From: Balaenoptera acutorostrata
Lineage: Eukaryota > Chordata > Mammalia > Artiodactyla > Balaenopteridae
Assembly (NCBI RefSeq): GCF_949987535.1
Contig: NC_080075.1
Coordinates: 8,416,606-8,480,605, forward strand
DNA length: 64,000 nucleotides
Direction: 5' to 3'
The position numbers were made by a program, and so were the translations under genes. Shown here one piece after another: positions 21,913 through 34,032 of the stretch (position 1 is the stretch's first letter; every line of letters starts with the position of its first letter). The notes beneath the pieces were generated by a model that saw only the letters and a program-made list of their open reading frames with translations, was not told where the DNA came from and did no database searches.

Positions 21913-24440
21913 TTATAAACGCTGTTTGTGTTGCATGGAGACCCTGCGGAAGCATTTGAATCCGAGTGGAGATGTTTCTTGCCCGGCTTTATCGTGGAGG
22001 GGTGAAGGTCACCAGCCACCAGTTGTGATGTGCGAAGTTTTTTATAGGTGAGCTTAATTTCGCTGCCCCTAACAAAGGACTTTGGTTCCCTTTTGATATA
22101 TCTAGTCCTAGGTCATGATCGTGATTTTCCTGAGCCTAATTCAAGTGATTTTCTCTCAGCCGCTATCTAGCTTAAAGCAGCTTAGTCCCCCAGAGTCAGT
22201 CTCTGTCTCCCCAGGTCACCCTCTGGGGCCCCTTCTCACCGCAGGTGGTCTCTGGGCTCCAGGAGAAGGTTGCAGTCACATCAGGGCATGGGGGAGGGTG
22301 GCCTCTTGCTGTCCTCTGATGGGTTTCCCACGACTGAGCCTCCTTTTTCTGTTTCCACTGCATATTGTCCAGCCGGATGTCACTGGGGTGAGCCACAGCT
22401 GGGGACCCGGCTCCTGCATCAGGTCCTGAGGTCCCCACCCCCTGGGTCTCCACCAGGTCTGTGTGGAACAGCCCAGGCCCCCATACCTGCTGTACTGAGC
22501 AGTCCCTGTGTTCCCAGCAGGAGGCAGGACAAACTTCCCCCTGCCTTCTACGTCCCCCTCAACCTCCCAGGGTTTTTTCTTCCCTCACCGCCTCTTCTCC
22601 TCCAGGCACGGTGCAAAGGGGCGGGGGGCTCCCAGGTCCCTCTCTCCCGGTACCAGAAGAACTTTTTTCTACCTGCAGGGCAGGAATCTTTCTTAGGTTG
22701 TGTCTCCTGTCTTCTGGACATTGTGGCTTAGAGTAAAGCTCTTGATGCGTAAAGGGAATTTCAACATCTTTTTCTCTTAACTCCCCCATCCCTGGAGAAA
22801 CCAGATGTACTCTGGCAAGGTGGGAAGGAAGCGGGGTGGGGAGCAAGCTGGGGAAATAGACCCGAAACTCCCTCTCCCCCCGCCCCTCCCCCTCCCCTGC
22901 CCATCTTCTGGGTCGGCTGACCTCGGTTATGTGCACTGGGCTTCTTATTACCTGAAAAGGACTGGAAAGGCTGTAGGGCCTGTTGGAGTTGCCAGTCTGG
23001 GGCTGGGAGGAAATGGGGAAGAGCAGCTTTGAAGCTTTGGTGGTGGGGGGAGAGAAGAGCTGTCTGCCTACACACTACTGAGCCCAGCCCGGTAGACCAA
23101 TTTCACATGAATTAGTGTTTTCCAAATGGTCACCCTATTTATGCCGCTGCTGCTTCATCATCAGAACGACCCACTGTATGCTTGGCATTTACTAAAAGCA
23201 GCAGGAAAAATACAGAAAAGTCCAAGTCATAATTGATGCTTCAGGGTCCTTGGGAATTGTCTGGAGAATATGATTAGCTCTTATGAAGCCTAAAGCTATA
23301 CACCCAAGCCCTAGGTTTAGTTCACACTCCATGCGTGGAAGGTGAAGTGGTCAGTGAAGGCTTCTCAGAGGAGGTGGGACTTTAAGTAACATTAAGACTT
23401 GGCCACACAGATGTGAGATGAAAGAGAACTTCCCATGGGAAGGAGCTCTTGAATTCCTTGAGACAGAAGGCTGCCCCAGGAGTGGCCTTTCGGGTCCCAC
23501 CTGTGACTTAACCCTTCCTGGTGTTGTGCTTATCCCTTTTGTTGTCAGGGTACCTGTAAACCCTGGTACAGGTAGTGTCATCTGTACATAGGACAACAGG
23601 CACGGTCAGCTTTCTAAATACCTGGTCTTTTCCCCCAGCTGAATGGAAATCAGAGGAATTCTCATCTAATCCTGTTATTCTTAGTTATCTGCACCTGGAA
23701 ACTCATTTCAAACTTTCAGCTCAGGTAAATGGACCTTTAAGACACATTGGTGATTCTAAGGAATTACCGTGGCATCCTTTGTATTGCTTTAACATGCTAT
23801 GACCCATAACCCTGAGCTCAGTGGGTCAAAAACCAGTAGATGCCATGGGGTGGGGGTGGGGGGGCGGATGCTCAGCAAATTTAGCAGCAGATTGACAAGA
23901 AATGATCAGACAGGTGTGGCCACACCACTAGGGATGCCCCCTCACCGGTGTTGGCCACCAGCTCCGTGCAGACGCTTGCACTGTTCCTGTGCAGATTCCG
24001 GGTGGGAAGGGCTCCCAGTTATTTTTCTTATGGTTAAGCTATCCGTGAAAAGAAATTACAACAGAGCCTTTTGAAAGGTGAGGAGTAGGAAGTTATTTAT
24101 TTGCTCAAGTGTCTTCCTAGCCCTGATGTGTGGGACGGGCTTTTGAATGTATGAAGTTTGAGAACTTCCGGAGTACCCACCTTCACCTCCGGGGTCCAAA
24201 TACCAATCTGTCCATTGTTTCTGTCCCCAGATTCTCACATCTGTGGGAGACAACAGAAGCATCAGCCAAGGTGTGCAATTTTCCCAAGAAACTAGTCTCA
24301 GAATGGCTGTCCTGAGTGTGGGACATGAAAATGTCAGAGGTGTTTTGCTTTCTTAAAGCAGGTTGTCCAGCCCAGGCGGGCAGTCAGGGCTTTGGTTTCC
24401 GCTCTGCCACTTAGAGTCCCTAAGACCCCATAGCATGGGG
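21913..24440. other. GC-rich mostly unique sequence
   Basis: No repeat is clearly recognised. Many overlapping open frames on both strands (up to 153 codons at 22270-22731) are caused by GC content; none shows a recognisable domain. A C-rich run lies at 22875-22900 and a G-rich run near 23850. The stretch 23101-23300 is AT-balanced and free of repeats and could be a conserved non-coding element, but that cannot be judged from one genome. Confidence 0.35.
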
Positions 24441-24446
24441 GTAGGG

Positions 24447-24466
24447 ACACACGCGCACGCACGTGC

Positions 24467-24505
<39 letters not shown>
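24447..24505. repeat. CA/GT microsatellite
   Basis: An imperfect ACGCACGTGC lead-in is followed by a pure CA-dinucleotide run of about 19 units ending at 24505. Likely polymorphic. A second, short CA run lies near 24980. Confidence 0.95.
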
Positions 24506-24506
<1 letters not shown>

Positions 24507-26495
24507 GCATCACTAGAGGTCCTGTATCAGCAGAGAAAATGCTTCATAAATTATTTGTGGCTGTTACTCTTCCATTGTCTTTCTTAGAAGGCAAAAGGGC
24601 ATTTATTATAGTTCCCAATTAGGACCCCCTAATAAAGTCTCCTAAAGCAATAAAGGGTCCTTCCTCAGCTGAAATCTGATGGCGTTCCAGGAAAATGAGC
24701 AAGTCTGCTCTACAGAGCGCTCCTGAGCAGGGCTAGTGGTAGATGTCCTGTGGGAAAGGACCTTGATGCAATTTAAAGCAAAGAGCCAGGGCAGAAAGAT
24801 GGGGAAGGTAACACAGGTAGGAGAGGGTACTGGCAGGTGGGAGACCCTCAGACCCTGAGTCCTGGGGCATGCAGGGTTCACGTGGTCCATCTCCCTCTGC
24901 AGCGTCAGCTTTCCCCGCTAACGTGTGCTTACAAGTACTAGCAGCAGGGCCACAGATGGGAGGTGCCCTGGGCCAGTGACACACACACACACACTTGTTC
25001 TGCTGGGAGCCGTAGGGACAGTTCTGCCCTGCCACATCTGTGGCCTGCCGGTGAGCCTGACGAACAGCCGTGGATCAGAGGAGCACAGTGGGTGTCGCCA
25101 GTGGGTAACCGAATTACGGCCAATATCAGGTTCCTGTTGTATATTTAGTCTCCTGCGTATGAATATATTATGAATATTTAGTACCTTTTCAACATTAGTG
25201 TGTCATGAATATTTACTGCCCAGCTGCCTGGGTACATTTAGCACCTCATGACTATCAGGTGTCTGTCCATCCTTCCCCACCTCTCTATGTTGGATGCACA
25301 CATGCTCTCCTTCCTGAGTTTTTATCTCCACTTAACATATCTTACGAGAGTCACCCACCCCCTTTGCTGTCCTTTCTGTAGACGCTGCTCCGAGCCTGTG
25401 CAAGCTGCTCTCAGCTCTTCGCTCTTTTGGTCTGCTTGCAGCTCTGGGGCAGGCAGAGCCTCAGCACCTCATGGGTGCAGGGGCAGGTGCGGTGGGCATG
25501 AAGGCTCTGACCTGGGTCCCTTGAGTTCTCCTCAGGGCTCTGCAGCCCACGTGGGAAAGGCAGGGAGCTGCTCTGAAGCAGCGTCTCCACTGGCACCTGC
25601 TATTCTAACCTGGGTTTGATACCTAACTCCTAATCCCGAGGCTCCATCAGCTTGCCTGTTAATTATTTATCCTTTCTCCCTGACCTCCTCCGCAAGGAGT
25701 GATAGCAGGAACTTTCTTATGGGCCCGTCTGCGTGGAAGATTCATGACTTAGCAGCTGCAGTGCTAACTCTGCTAACGGAAGTGAGGAGGAGGAGGAGGG
25801 TGGCGTTTGCTGGGGGGGTCGGCGGCTGAACCCGGCGGCCACCCCACTCCACCTGCTGATTCATCCTCCGTGCCCTGGGGTCATTTCCATGGGGATAGAC
25901 TCGGCCCTGTGTATTTGGCCAGTTGCTTGGTGTCAGCTGCATGGTCCATTGGAAATCAGATCTTTAAATCATGATGTATTAGCATTTCCAGTGTACTTTC
26001 AGGGTGTGAATGGGCTCTTAGTGTACGAACACAAAACATTTTGCAGATGTGCGTCACCTGCTTTCCGAGGCTTAGCTGGTATCATCTTGCTGCTGTGTGG
26101 CCTTCGTGAGCAAAGACGGGTCTGTGCGTCGAGGGGTTCTGGTGAGCAAGGCTTATCTGGTACCACGTTCTAGAGCTGAAGTCGCTGGGAGCGTTTCATG
26201 GGCATCCCGGGGTCTCTAGGTGGCAGAGGGACCATTGTAGAAAGGACTCGGCCAGGCCAGAAAGCGGGGAGGGCCTGGACGGTGGTGAACCCAGCGTGGG
26301 ACGGGCCGTCCAACCGTCTGGGGCCCCGACCACACTTGTGATTTGGCTCTGTCCTGGCAGGCTGCCCTTTGGCTGCCCCCCTCGGGTGGCCCGAGGCCAG
26401 GTGCTGCATAACAGACAGACTCTCCCATCCAGCAAGCCAGGGGGCAGAACACGAGCAGGCATCTCAGTGTTGGGGGCGTATCCTTCCAAACTTTG
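24506..26495. other. GC-rich mostly unique sequence
   Basis: No exon or clear repeat is recognised. An AT-rich island at 25120-25250 with repeated ATGAATAT motifs (near 25159, 25171 and 25206) interrupts it. A GAGGAGGAGGAGG run lies at 25786. Confidence 0.35.
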
Positions 26496-26499
26496 TCCT

Positions 26500-26825
26500 T
26501 GCTGTTCCGAATACACATACCTACATGTATGCACAAAAGTATCTATCAATACAAAGAGGTAATGTCTACATTGTTTTCTGGGCTGCCTTTTCAAAATGAG
26601 TAGCATGTATTGAACCTCTTTTCCACATTGTCGGATGCTCTTCCTTAGCGCCAGCTGTTATGGCTGCGAGGGATTCCATGGTCACGGTGGCCCCGGCTTA
26701 CTCACCAAGCCCTCTGTTGGATGGACGTTTCCGTTTAGCAGCACGACAATGAAGATCGTTGTCAGTGCTCTTTTGTACGTTTGTCTGGTTGCTTCCTTTG
26801 AAGTCCTATCTCATAAGTAGATTTC
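26500..26825 (-). mobile_element. Possible old L1ME fragment, minus strand
   Basis: The order CATACCTACATGTATGCAC, GGGATTCCATGGTCACGGTG, TTGGATGGACGTTTCCG resembles the complement of the 3' part of very old L1s (the pattern seen better at 63065-63860), though GC-shifted and diverged. Confidence 0.4.
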
Positions 26826-28840
26826 CTGTCTATATACAAGCCTCCTCCTTTGAGGTGTCCTGCCCAGAGTCTTTTTTTTTTTTTTTTTCACACTGAAGTT
26901 TTTTTCCCCCATGAGATTTCATGGATCTTGGTCGACGGCATCTTCAGCATCTGTGCTATTCAGGATTTGCTCTGGTTAGTTTAAGGAGAAGAGGATTTAA
27001 TGCAGGAAATTCAGGGATAACAGAATCATTGAAAGCTCAGCCCTGGGCCAGACCCGCAGGGGTGACCCCCAGAGGAGAGCTGTCCCGCCAGGAGGTGCCT
27101 CCCACCCCAGACCCACCGCGTGGAGGGTCCCACCTGCCGCTCGGCGTTCATCGCGGAGCTGTGGCCAGTGGACCACCTGGGACCCTCATCACCACCCATG
27201 GGAAAATCTGATGCCTCCGTGGTGGTGCCTGTTAGCAAAGAGGCACAGGAGACTCCACCTTGTGGGGAGCGTGGCCTGGATGGAGGCCGGGAAGTGTGGT
27301 CTTGGTTTTCTAGCTTCCAGCAGGCAGTGAGCAAGCCAGGTGGGGTGAACTGTATCTCAGCCCTTCTCTCTTTTTTCTTAAAAAAATATTTTGTACTTTT
27401 TGTGTTCTATTTGATGCAGACAGGGGTGAAATTCACAGAATTTATCCATGGGTTCTGTGGGCCTGGTCCCTGCCTTGCAGAATCAATCATTTGTCCTCTC
27501 CAGAGGAGGTCAAGGTCGTTTCCCTGATAAGGTTTTCATTTCAGTCCCCTTCTCTTCAGACCCCTTTTGACATGACCCCAGCCCCCTTCCTGCTCACTCT
27601 TAGAAACCAGATTGGCAGCCTCTCCAGCCTGAGCTTCAAATAGGTAAAAAAGGAAACACTATATATCTGTCTCTATCTATATATCAGTATCTATCTCAAG
27701 GTGAAGCCACATACGAATAGCGCTTGCAGACTTGCCTTCTATGCAGACCACGTATTTGAAAATCAGGCCCCCTGAGGCCTGCCTGTGGGCAGCTGTGGGC
27801 TGGGAGGGGAGTGTCTGGCTCTTTTCTCTCCTGGGGACCCTGGGTTCTGTTGCCCCTTCACACTGAGCAGCCCTGAGCTGTCAGGCGTGGTGGGTAGGAA
27901 GCAGGAGTTAGCTTACTGCAAAGTTAATAGCCAATTTTTTTTCACGACCCATAATTGATCAGCAGGCAGTTTATGAACCGTATTTCTCCCTGCCTCTTCC
28001 AACGGCCTTTGTGTGTGATTAGTGTGAATTCAGGTGTTTATATAGCTCCAAGCTCCCCCTCTGTGTGGTTTCTGTATTTTCAGTTGTTCCACGAAAGCAT
28101 TGCCGAGGAAGGATTCCAGAAAAGACTGTGTCCTTAGCAACCCAGAGCCGTGGTGGTGGTGGGGTGTTTGGGTGACAGCAGGGGGGCAGCCCCAGCCTGG
28201 GGGTGCATGCTCTCCTGGCCCTCAACAGGTCCTCTGGCCCTCGTGGTGTGTGCTCCCCCTTGAGAGATGGACTGTTTAAAACAAGCCGGTGCTCCCCAGC
28301 TCGAAGCTCTGAGGGGGGTGGTAGGGGTGAGAAGGGAGCTCGGCCCCCTCCAACTCCAGGTGGGCCGACACAGCCCTTGGGACTAGTCCTTGGAGGGTCC
28401 AGCAGGTCATGCTTTCAGCGAGGCCCATCAAAGGAACCCATGTCTTTTAAAAAAGAGAAAGTAATCGTGATTTGCTGTATCCCAAACGATGCGCCGTAGG
28501 TTTCCACAGCACCTTCTGTCTTTGGTTTATATGTAACAGACATTTGCCTTTCTTTAATTTTAGGGGGTTGTACATTGATTGTATATGATGAAGTAAACTG
28601 AAATAATTATTTTACCAGCAACAGGTGTTTCTTTCCATTTTTCTAAGCACGTACAATGAGATTCTGAATTTTGTGCATGTGGCATAGATACATTGGATAA
28701 TCCAGGCTGCCTATTGCATAACCTCCCCCTCCCCGAATCTTGTGCTTTCAAATAGTTACTAAGCTGTGAGTATGTGTGCGATTAGATGAGTCTCTTTCCA
28801 GCGCAGAGAGCAGGTGATGTCGAGGCCACGCATCATTTTG
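26826..28840. other. Mostly unique sequence
   Basis: It contains a T-run at 26871-26888 and a CTAT-rich low-complexity stretch at 27660-27700. The 135-codon open frame at 27120-27527 has no recognised motif. No RNA gene is seen. Confidence 0.35.
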
Positions 28841-28844
28841 GGTC

Positions 28845-29000
28845 TTTCATCTTCAGCATCTCATTTAGTCCTTACGATCACCCTGTGCATTTTACAGATA
28901 AGGAGACTGAGGCCCAGAGAAGCCAAGTAACTTGGCCAGGGCCCCTCAGCTAGTGAGCAACAGAGCTGTGGACCCACCTCCACCCCCTCTTCTCTCAGGA
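28845..29000 (-). mobile_element. MIR SINE
   Basis: The complement of MIR: CATTTTACAGATAAGGAGAC, GCCAAGTAACTTGGCCAGG, CTCAGCTAGTGAGCAACAG. Well preserved core. Confidence 0.85.
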
Positions 29001-29039
29001 GATGATTTCCCCTTGAAAATAGACTGTTTGTTCCTTAGG

Positions 29040-29205
29040 TAACATGCCAGGTGCTGCCAGGATTGCTCTACCCCCACACCAATTTTTATTCCCATTTTCC
29101 GGAGGAGCAAACTGAGGCACAGAGCGGTTATGAGACTTACCTAGACAGCCAGTCCGCGGTGGAGCACGGAATTGAACGCAGTGTCCTTTCCTTGTCGCCT
29201 GTTTT
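29040..29205 (-). mobile_element. MIR SINE
   Basis: A second minus-strand MIR directly following the first: CCATTTTCCGGAGGAGCAAA, GAGGCACAGAGCGGTTATG, GGAATTGAACGCAGTGTCC. Confidence 0.8.
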
Positions 29206-29730
29206 TAACCTGTCTTGAACTGTTAATGTGGAAATGGCCTGGAAGTGTCCTTATAACTGGCCCAGGGTTTCTCTTAGTGGGAGTGAACTTGGCAAGTTAC
29301 TCCCCAGGGTGTGCACGAGGCCTGGGGTACAGGAGGGGCTCCTTGTTCCAGGCCACTTTCCCCCAGAGCTGCTTCCCTGACACGCACCCCGGGCAGGAGT
29401 CTCTGGGGACCCTCCTCCTTCCCTCCTGCATCCGCCGCCTGCAGCAGTTTCTGCAGGAAAGCAGAGGAGGGGAGGTGGCAGGTGGGGAGACAGCCGAGGG
29501 CACAGGCTGGGGGCCGGGCTGACCCAGTGGGCCTCGGGCTCACTTTCCTTCAGGGTTGTTGGGAGAAGCAAAGGCAGTCGTTTGTGTGGAAGCGGCAGGT
29601 ATGCTGTAGCCAGTGGACAAGAGTGAGTTAAAAAGGACGTGTTATTATAATTAAGCCTTACTTACCTCTCTCTCTTTTTTAATGTTAGAACATTCCTAGT
29701 TAAAATTGAACAAGGCCTCGTGACTGGGAG
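29206..29730. other. Unassigned GC-rich sequence between MIRs
   Basis: Five overlapping open frames on both strands are composition effects. Nothing else is recognised. Confidence 0.35.
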
Positions 29731-29734
29731 CTCT

Positions 29735-29890
29735 GGGTGCAGAGCCTGACTCTCGCATTCTCCAGCCACATGGCCTCTCAGCGCCTCTGTTCCCCGTGTG
29801 GAAAATGGGACGGGACGAGCCCCTACCTCTGAGGGTCGTTGTGTGGACCAACTGGGGTACTGTTTCCTGTAACGTGCCACCTGAGAGAAT
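29735..29890 (+). mobile_element. MIR SINE
   Basis: Plus-strand MIR: GTGCAGAGCCTGACTCTCGC, GTGGAAAATGGGACGGG, CTACCTCTGAGGGTCGTTG. Confidence 0.75.
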
Positions 29891-29944
29891 AAAAAGTGTA
29901 GTGTCGAGTGAGGGGGACGGGTTGGAGCCCCCGTGGGCTGAACA

Positions 29945-30072
29945 TGGGCTGTGTTCCAGGCACTGTTGGGTGCTTAAGGAATACATGATCCCACTGGTTC
30001 TGGCAGCCACCTTAAAGAGTACGAACGATTGTCCCTGTTTGGAGGTGAGGAAACGAAAGCTCAGGAGGTGAA
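29945..30072 (-). mobile_element. MIR SINE fragment
   Basis: Minus-strand MIR: GTTCCAGGCACTGTTGGG, CCACTGGTTCTGGCAGCC, GGAGGTGAGGAAACGAAAGC. Confidence 0.7.
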
Positions 30073-30738
30073 AATGGCGTGTGTGCCTGTCCCCGTCTGG
30101 GGACACCTAGGTGGGCAGAGAGGGAGGCGGTCACCTGAAGCCCCTGGGGGTGGGGGAAGGGGTCCAGAGCGACCAGTGCTGGGATCCTGCCTTGTCACCG
30201 GGTCAGTGGTTGGCTGGTGCACCAGGGTGGCTGCACCCTGAGTCTCTCGGGCTCCATGGGGCAATCCCAAGTGAACTGTTCGCCATGTGCCGGCAGGATT
30301 AGCCGAGGGAGCAGATACTTCCCAAACATCCTCTGTTCTTGTTTCTCCCCAATTCCCAAATAAACACTTCTGCTGTAATATCAACATGACATTGCATCAG
30401 TTCTTTGCTCTTCTCATGGATGTGTAGTCTTTTGTGCAAAGTTGCAGTTTAAGCTCCTCACTGTCAATCAAAGTGGAATTCCCATCTGAATTCAAGACAC
30501 AACGTCCAGGATGGTCTGCCACGGTGTTTGGTTTCTTAAAGGCTGTCAGTTCTCCCCTAAAGCCAGAGTTCCTGGTCTTTCTGAGTAGGAGTGTCCCTTT
30601 GTCACATTGGACAGTTAGGGAAACCTTCCACATGACAACAATTGTATTTTTAATATATCAGTATATAAACAAAAAAACAGTATGAATTTTGAGGCTCATC
30701 TAGATGACATATTTTATTAATCACATCTACACTTATTT
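30073..30738. other. Unassigned sequence
   Basis: No recognised repeat or exon. Confidence 0.35.
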
Positions 30739-30752
30739 AAAAATAATAACGT

Positions 30753-30952
30753 ACACAGGGAGATCAGCTCAGTGCTTTGTGACCACCTCGAGGGGTGGGA
30801 TAGGGAGGGTGGGAGGGAGACGCAAGAAGGAGGAGATGTGGGGATATATGTATATGTACAGCTGATTCACTTTGTTATAAAGCAGAAACTAACACACCAT
30901 TGTAAAGCAATTATACTCTAATAAAGATGTTTAAAAAAAAGTAAAATAAAAT
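30753..30952 (+). mobile_element. Very short 5'-truncated young-type L1
   Basis: About 200 bases of the cetartiodactyl-type L1 3' UTR on the plus strand (CAGGGAGATCAGCTCAGTGC to ATACTCTAATAAAGATG with A tail). Flanked by an AAAAATAATAAC-type target duplication at 30739-30752 and 30953-30966, differing at one base. Confidence 0.92.
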
Positions 30953-30966
30953 AAAAATAATAACAT

Positions 30967-31390
30967 GTATGTGACATAATATTGATACCATTTCTATATA
31001 ATGCTTGTTTATCAGGGATTCACAGGTAAAGAACCAAGGATCTGTGTTTGGAGATTTCATATTTGTAGCCTTTCAAAAAAGTGGATATGCTCTTTTGCAG
31101 TTTGCTTTTTCCTCCTGGGTACTTTGCTTGCAATTTCAGTAGGTTCCACCAGGGGGTGCTTCTGCAGTGGCTGAAGCTTCACTCCAGTTGTGAGACAAAG
31201 TGTAGTTTTCTACTCCCAAATGTTTTCTTTTTAGGACAAACATACCTTAATTAAAAGAAAACATATGAATTAAGAAAATATGGTCTAAAAGAGGTAACCA
31301 AACATGAAGACAAATTTAAGAGATGTAATAGGCTGAATAATACCAAAATTCCAAGTATTAATTACTGCTTAGTTTTCTCTATTTCAGGAT
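30967..31390. other. Unassigned AT-rich sequence
   Basis: No recognised repeat or exon. Confidence 0.35.
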
Positions 31391-31392
31391 TT

Positions 31393-31762
31393 CAGAATTA
31401 ATTAATTAACTAATTTATTTATTTCTTGGTCATGCCATGTGGCTTATGGGAGGGGTCCCCAACCCCCGGTACTGGTCCGAGGCCTGTTGGGAACCGGACC
31501 GCACAGCAGGAGGTGAGTGGCGGGCGAGCGAGCAAAACTTCATCTGCCGCTCCCCATCGCTCCCCATCTCTTGCATTACCACCTGAACCATCCTCCCCCA
31601 CCCCCCATCCGTGGAAAAATTGTTTTCCACGAAACCAGTCCCTGGTGCCAGAAAGGTTGGAGACCGCTGGCTTATGGCATCTTAGTTCCCTGACAAGGGA
31701 TCGAACCCGGACCCTGGCAGTGAAAGTGCCAAGTCCTAACCACTGGACTGCCAGGAATTCCC
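31393..31762 (-). mobile_element. Short CHR-type SINE split by a hAT MITE
   Basis: Minus-strand SINE with A/T tail at the left (TTATTTATTTCTTGGTCATG) and the complement of the tRNA-like head at the right (GGACTGCCAGGAATTCCC). The body is interrupted at 31450-31669. Removing the insert and one copy of GCTTATGG restores a continuous SINE (CCATGTGGCTTATGGCATCT). The SINE's own target duplication is weak (GGATTT on both sides). Confidence 0.85.
31450..31669. mobile_element. hAT-type nonautonomous DNA transposon (MITE) inside SINE
   Basis: A 220-bp element with 15-bp terminal inverted repeats (left GAGGGGTCCCCAACC; right, read from the other end, CAGCGGTCTCCAACC; 12 of 15 identical) and a perfect 8-bp target duplication GCTTATGG (31442-31449 and 31670-31677). 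Eight-base duplications and CAGNG ends are hallmarks of the hAT superfamily. No transposase is encoded. The internal GGAACCGGACCGCACAGCAG motif is known to me from mammalian repeats, but I cannot name the family securely. Confidence 0.9.
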
Positions 31763-33025
31763 GGGATTTATTTTTAAAAAGCAATCCCCAAGCATCAGCC
31801 ACTGCACTAACTTCCAAACGGTCTGAAGTGTCACAGCCCAGTAGAGCTTTAGCATTAGAAATACACAGGATGTCTTAACCACTTAGGGATCATGAGGCAC
31901 CTGGACCCTACTTTTATACCTGGACCCTAACAGAAGGATCCAGGACTCCAGCAGGCATGTTGTTCCCTCAGCAGCCTGGTCTCACAGGCCACCGTGGCCT
32001 CTTATTCACCTGCAAGAAAGAACTGCATGTCAAGCTAATTTGAATATGAAATACTGAGCCAAGAAAATCAGGCAAAAGTCCTCAAACAAACCTATCATTT
32101 CATCCAGTAGTCCCACTGGTAAAAGTTCACTGCTATTCGTTTTATTCAGTGTTCCTTCAGTACACATTATCAAGGTCCATGGAGCCCACAGTCTAAACAG
32201 CATTGAAATATCAGCATAAGTGCAATGAATGTGACGGGTGAGGGCAGCAGATCCTCCGGGGTGGGGTGCCTGGGGCCTGGGTCCTAGAGGCACTGGCTGA
32301 GCTTGCGCCAGTTTCCGTGGGGAGCGTCCAGGGAACCCTGTGGGGCTCACGGTGGGGCAGGGCCCACCGGCCCAGTGGACACAGGACGCACAGTGCTGAG
32401 AGTCCGTAATAGCTTTAGGGGCCCAAAGAAATGTCTTAATTTCTTTTAAAATCAGAAGGAAAACATGAACTTCAGGTTAAAGAAAATGTTTTAGTATACA
32501 GTAATATATTCATCTTTATACCAATGCAATTGTAAGATATATAATACTTAAAAAATCTTTTATAAATAAAGGAAGGGGCCCATGAAGGCAGAAGTGCTTA
32601 GAGCCCCCGAATGTCACAACACAGCCTGGTTGGGAGTGTGACAGAGGGCCCTGCCCACCCAGGGAGGTGCCTGAGCAGAGTCACAGAGGCGGGGATGGCC
32701 CAGGCAGGAAGGGACCACTCGGTGGCTTGGCTTACCCATGCCCGGGTGCAGAATGGGGCTGGAGGAGAAGCAGGAACCCTGAAAAGAACCGGGCCCCCCA
32801 AACTTGGCCAGAGGCCAGTCAGTGAAGGCAAACAGCCCTTGTTTCTCAGGCTCAGGGCCAAGTGCTCGGGTGCCCGAGGCATCACGGGGAGATAGATGCT
32901 TGGCACTCTTAGGCCCTTCACAGTCTTAGCTAAACCAGAAAAGGTTGGATTTCTCAATTATGGGGTGTTTGGTTTGTTTGGTCCTGGTCCCAGGCTGGTC
33001 GCTTGGGGATGAGACTACACCTTTG
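31763..33025. other. Mostly unique sequence
   Basis: No firm repeat or exon. An AT-rich block at 32400-32575 is bracketed by GGGGCCCA motifs (32418 and 32577), which may be the ends of an unidentified element. Confidence 0.35.
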
Positions 33026-33029
33026 AATG

Positions 33030-33125
33030 TGGTTTCTCCTCTGTAAGTTGGGGCAGTAACGCAATTAGATAGTACATGTCAAGTGCCTTCCTAGCCCAGC
33101 GCCTGGCCTCCAGGCATTGTCAAGC
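33030..33125 (+). mobile_element. MIR 3' fragment
   Basis: GGTTTCTCCTCTGTAAGTTG, GGCAGTAACGCAATTAGATAG and AAGTGCCTTCCTAGCCCAG fit the 3' half of MIR on the plus strand. Confidence 0.6.
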
Positions 33126-33830
33126 ATTATTTTCTTCTCCTTTTTTGGTCCACCTTGCCATTCAAGGGAGGCCAAGGAGGTGGAGGGTGATTGCCTGGGC
33201 TGTACCTTGGCCTGATATCAGCCTGCTTGAGGCTGCCGTGGCCTCACCTACCCTGCTGACTCAGGAGGTCTGGGTGGGAGAATACTTTGTGTTTAACAAG
33301 CTTTGCAGGTGAATCTGCTGTGTGGCCAGGGTTGAGAGCCTTGGCCTTCACCTGAACATGTCTGGGCCACGGCTGGGCATATCTGATTTCCAAGACCCGG
33401 GCTCCCACCTTCCTGCAGGAGGGAGGAGCCCAAACAGTTGTTGGGAAAGATTCCAGGTGTGCAGGGCTGGGCTGGCCTGCACCCCATCTGCTCTGAAGAG
33501 GCACAAACGCTCCTTTGTCCTCAGCCCCTCGGGCCTCCCTGTCTTCCTGGAATCATTCTTCCTTTTGGCTTCTCCATACCCAGGGTGCACATTTCCAGCT
33601 TCCTTCACCCAGTTTATCAGCACACACTTGCTGCAGCCGAGTGCACGGCACTGGGATTGGGGCAGGACAGCTGACTGTGGGCCGGGCCTTCCCAGCATCA
33701 CCTGACAGGGCACAGACGTGTGAATAGCTTATCAGAAAGTAGACTGGAGTAAGGGCTCCTCCGCAAGGTGCAAACCCAGTGGGGATTTTTTTAAAATTCC
33801 TAACATTTTATTTTACTTATTTTTGCTATT
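33126..33830. other. Unassigned GC-rich sequence
   Basis: Overlapping open frames on both strands without motifs. No repeat recognised. Confidence 0.35.
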
Positions 33831-33834
33831 TTAT

Positions 33835-34032
33835 TTTATTTTTTATTGAGCTATAATTGACGTTAGTTTCAAGTGTACAACATAATGATTCAATATTTGT
33901 ATATATTACAAAATGATCACAATAACTCTGGTTAACATCCGCTACCATACATATTTACACAATTTTTTGTAATGAGAACTTTTAAGATCTACTCTCTTAG
34001 CACCTTTCAAATATGCACTACAGTGTTCTTTT
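33835..34032 (-). mobile_element. Old L1MB-like 3' end fragment
   Basis: TTTTATTGAGCTATAATTGA, CAACATAATGATTCAATATT and GATCTACTCTCTTAGCACC are the complement of an L1MB-type 3' UTR. Truncated near 34030, immediately before a G-run. Confidence 0.88.

Noticed and set aside
24447..24505. CRISPR-like repeat array
   Set aside because: It is a dinucleotide microsatellite in a vertebrate genome, with no spacers.
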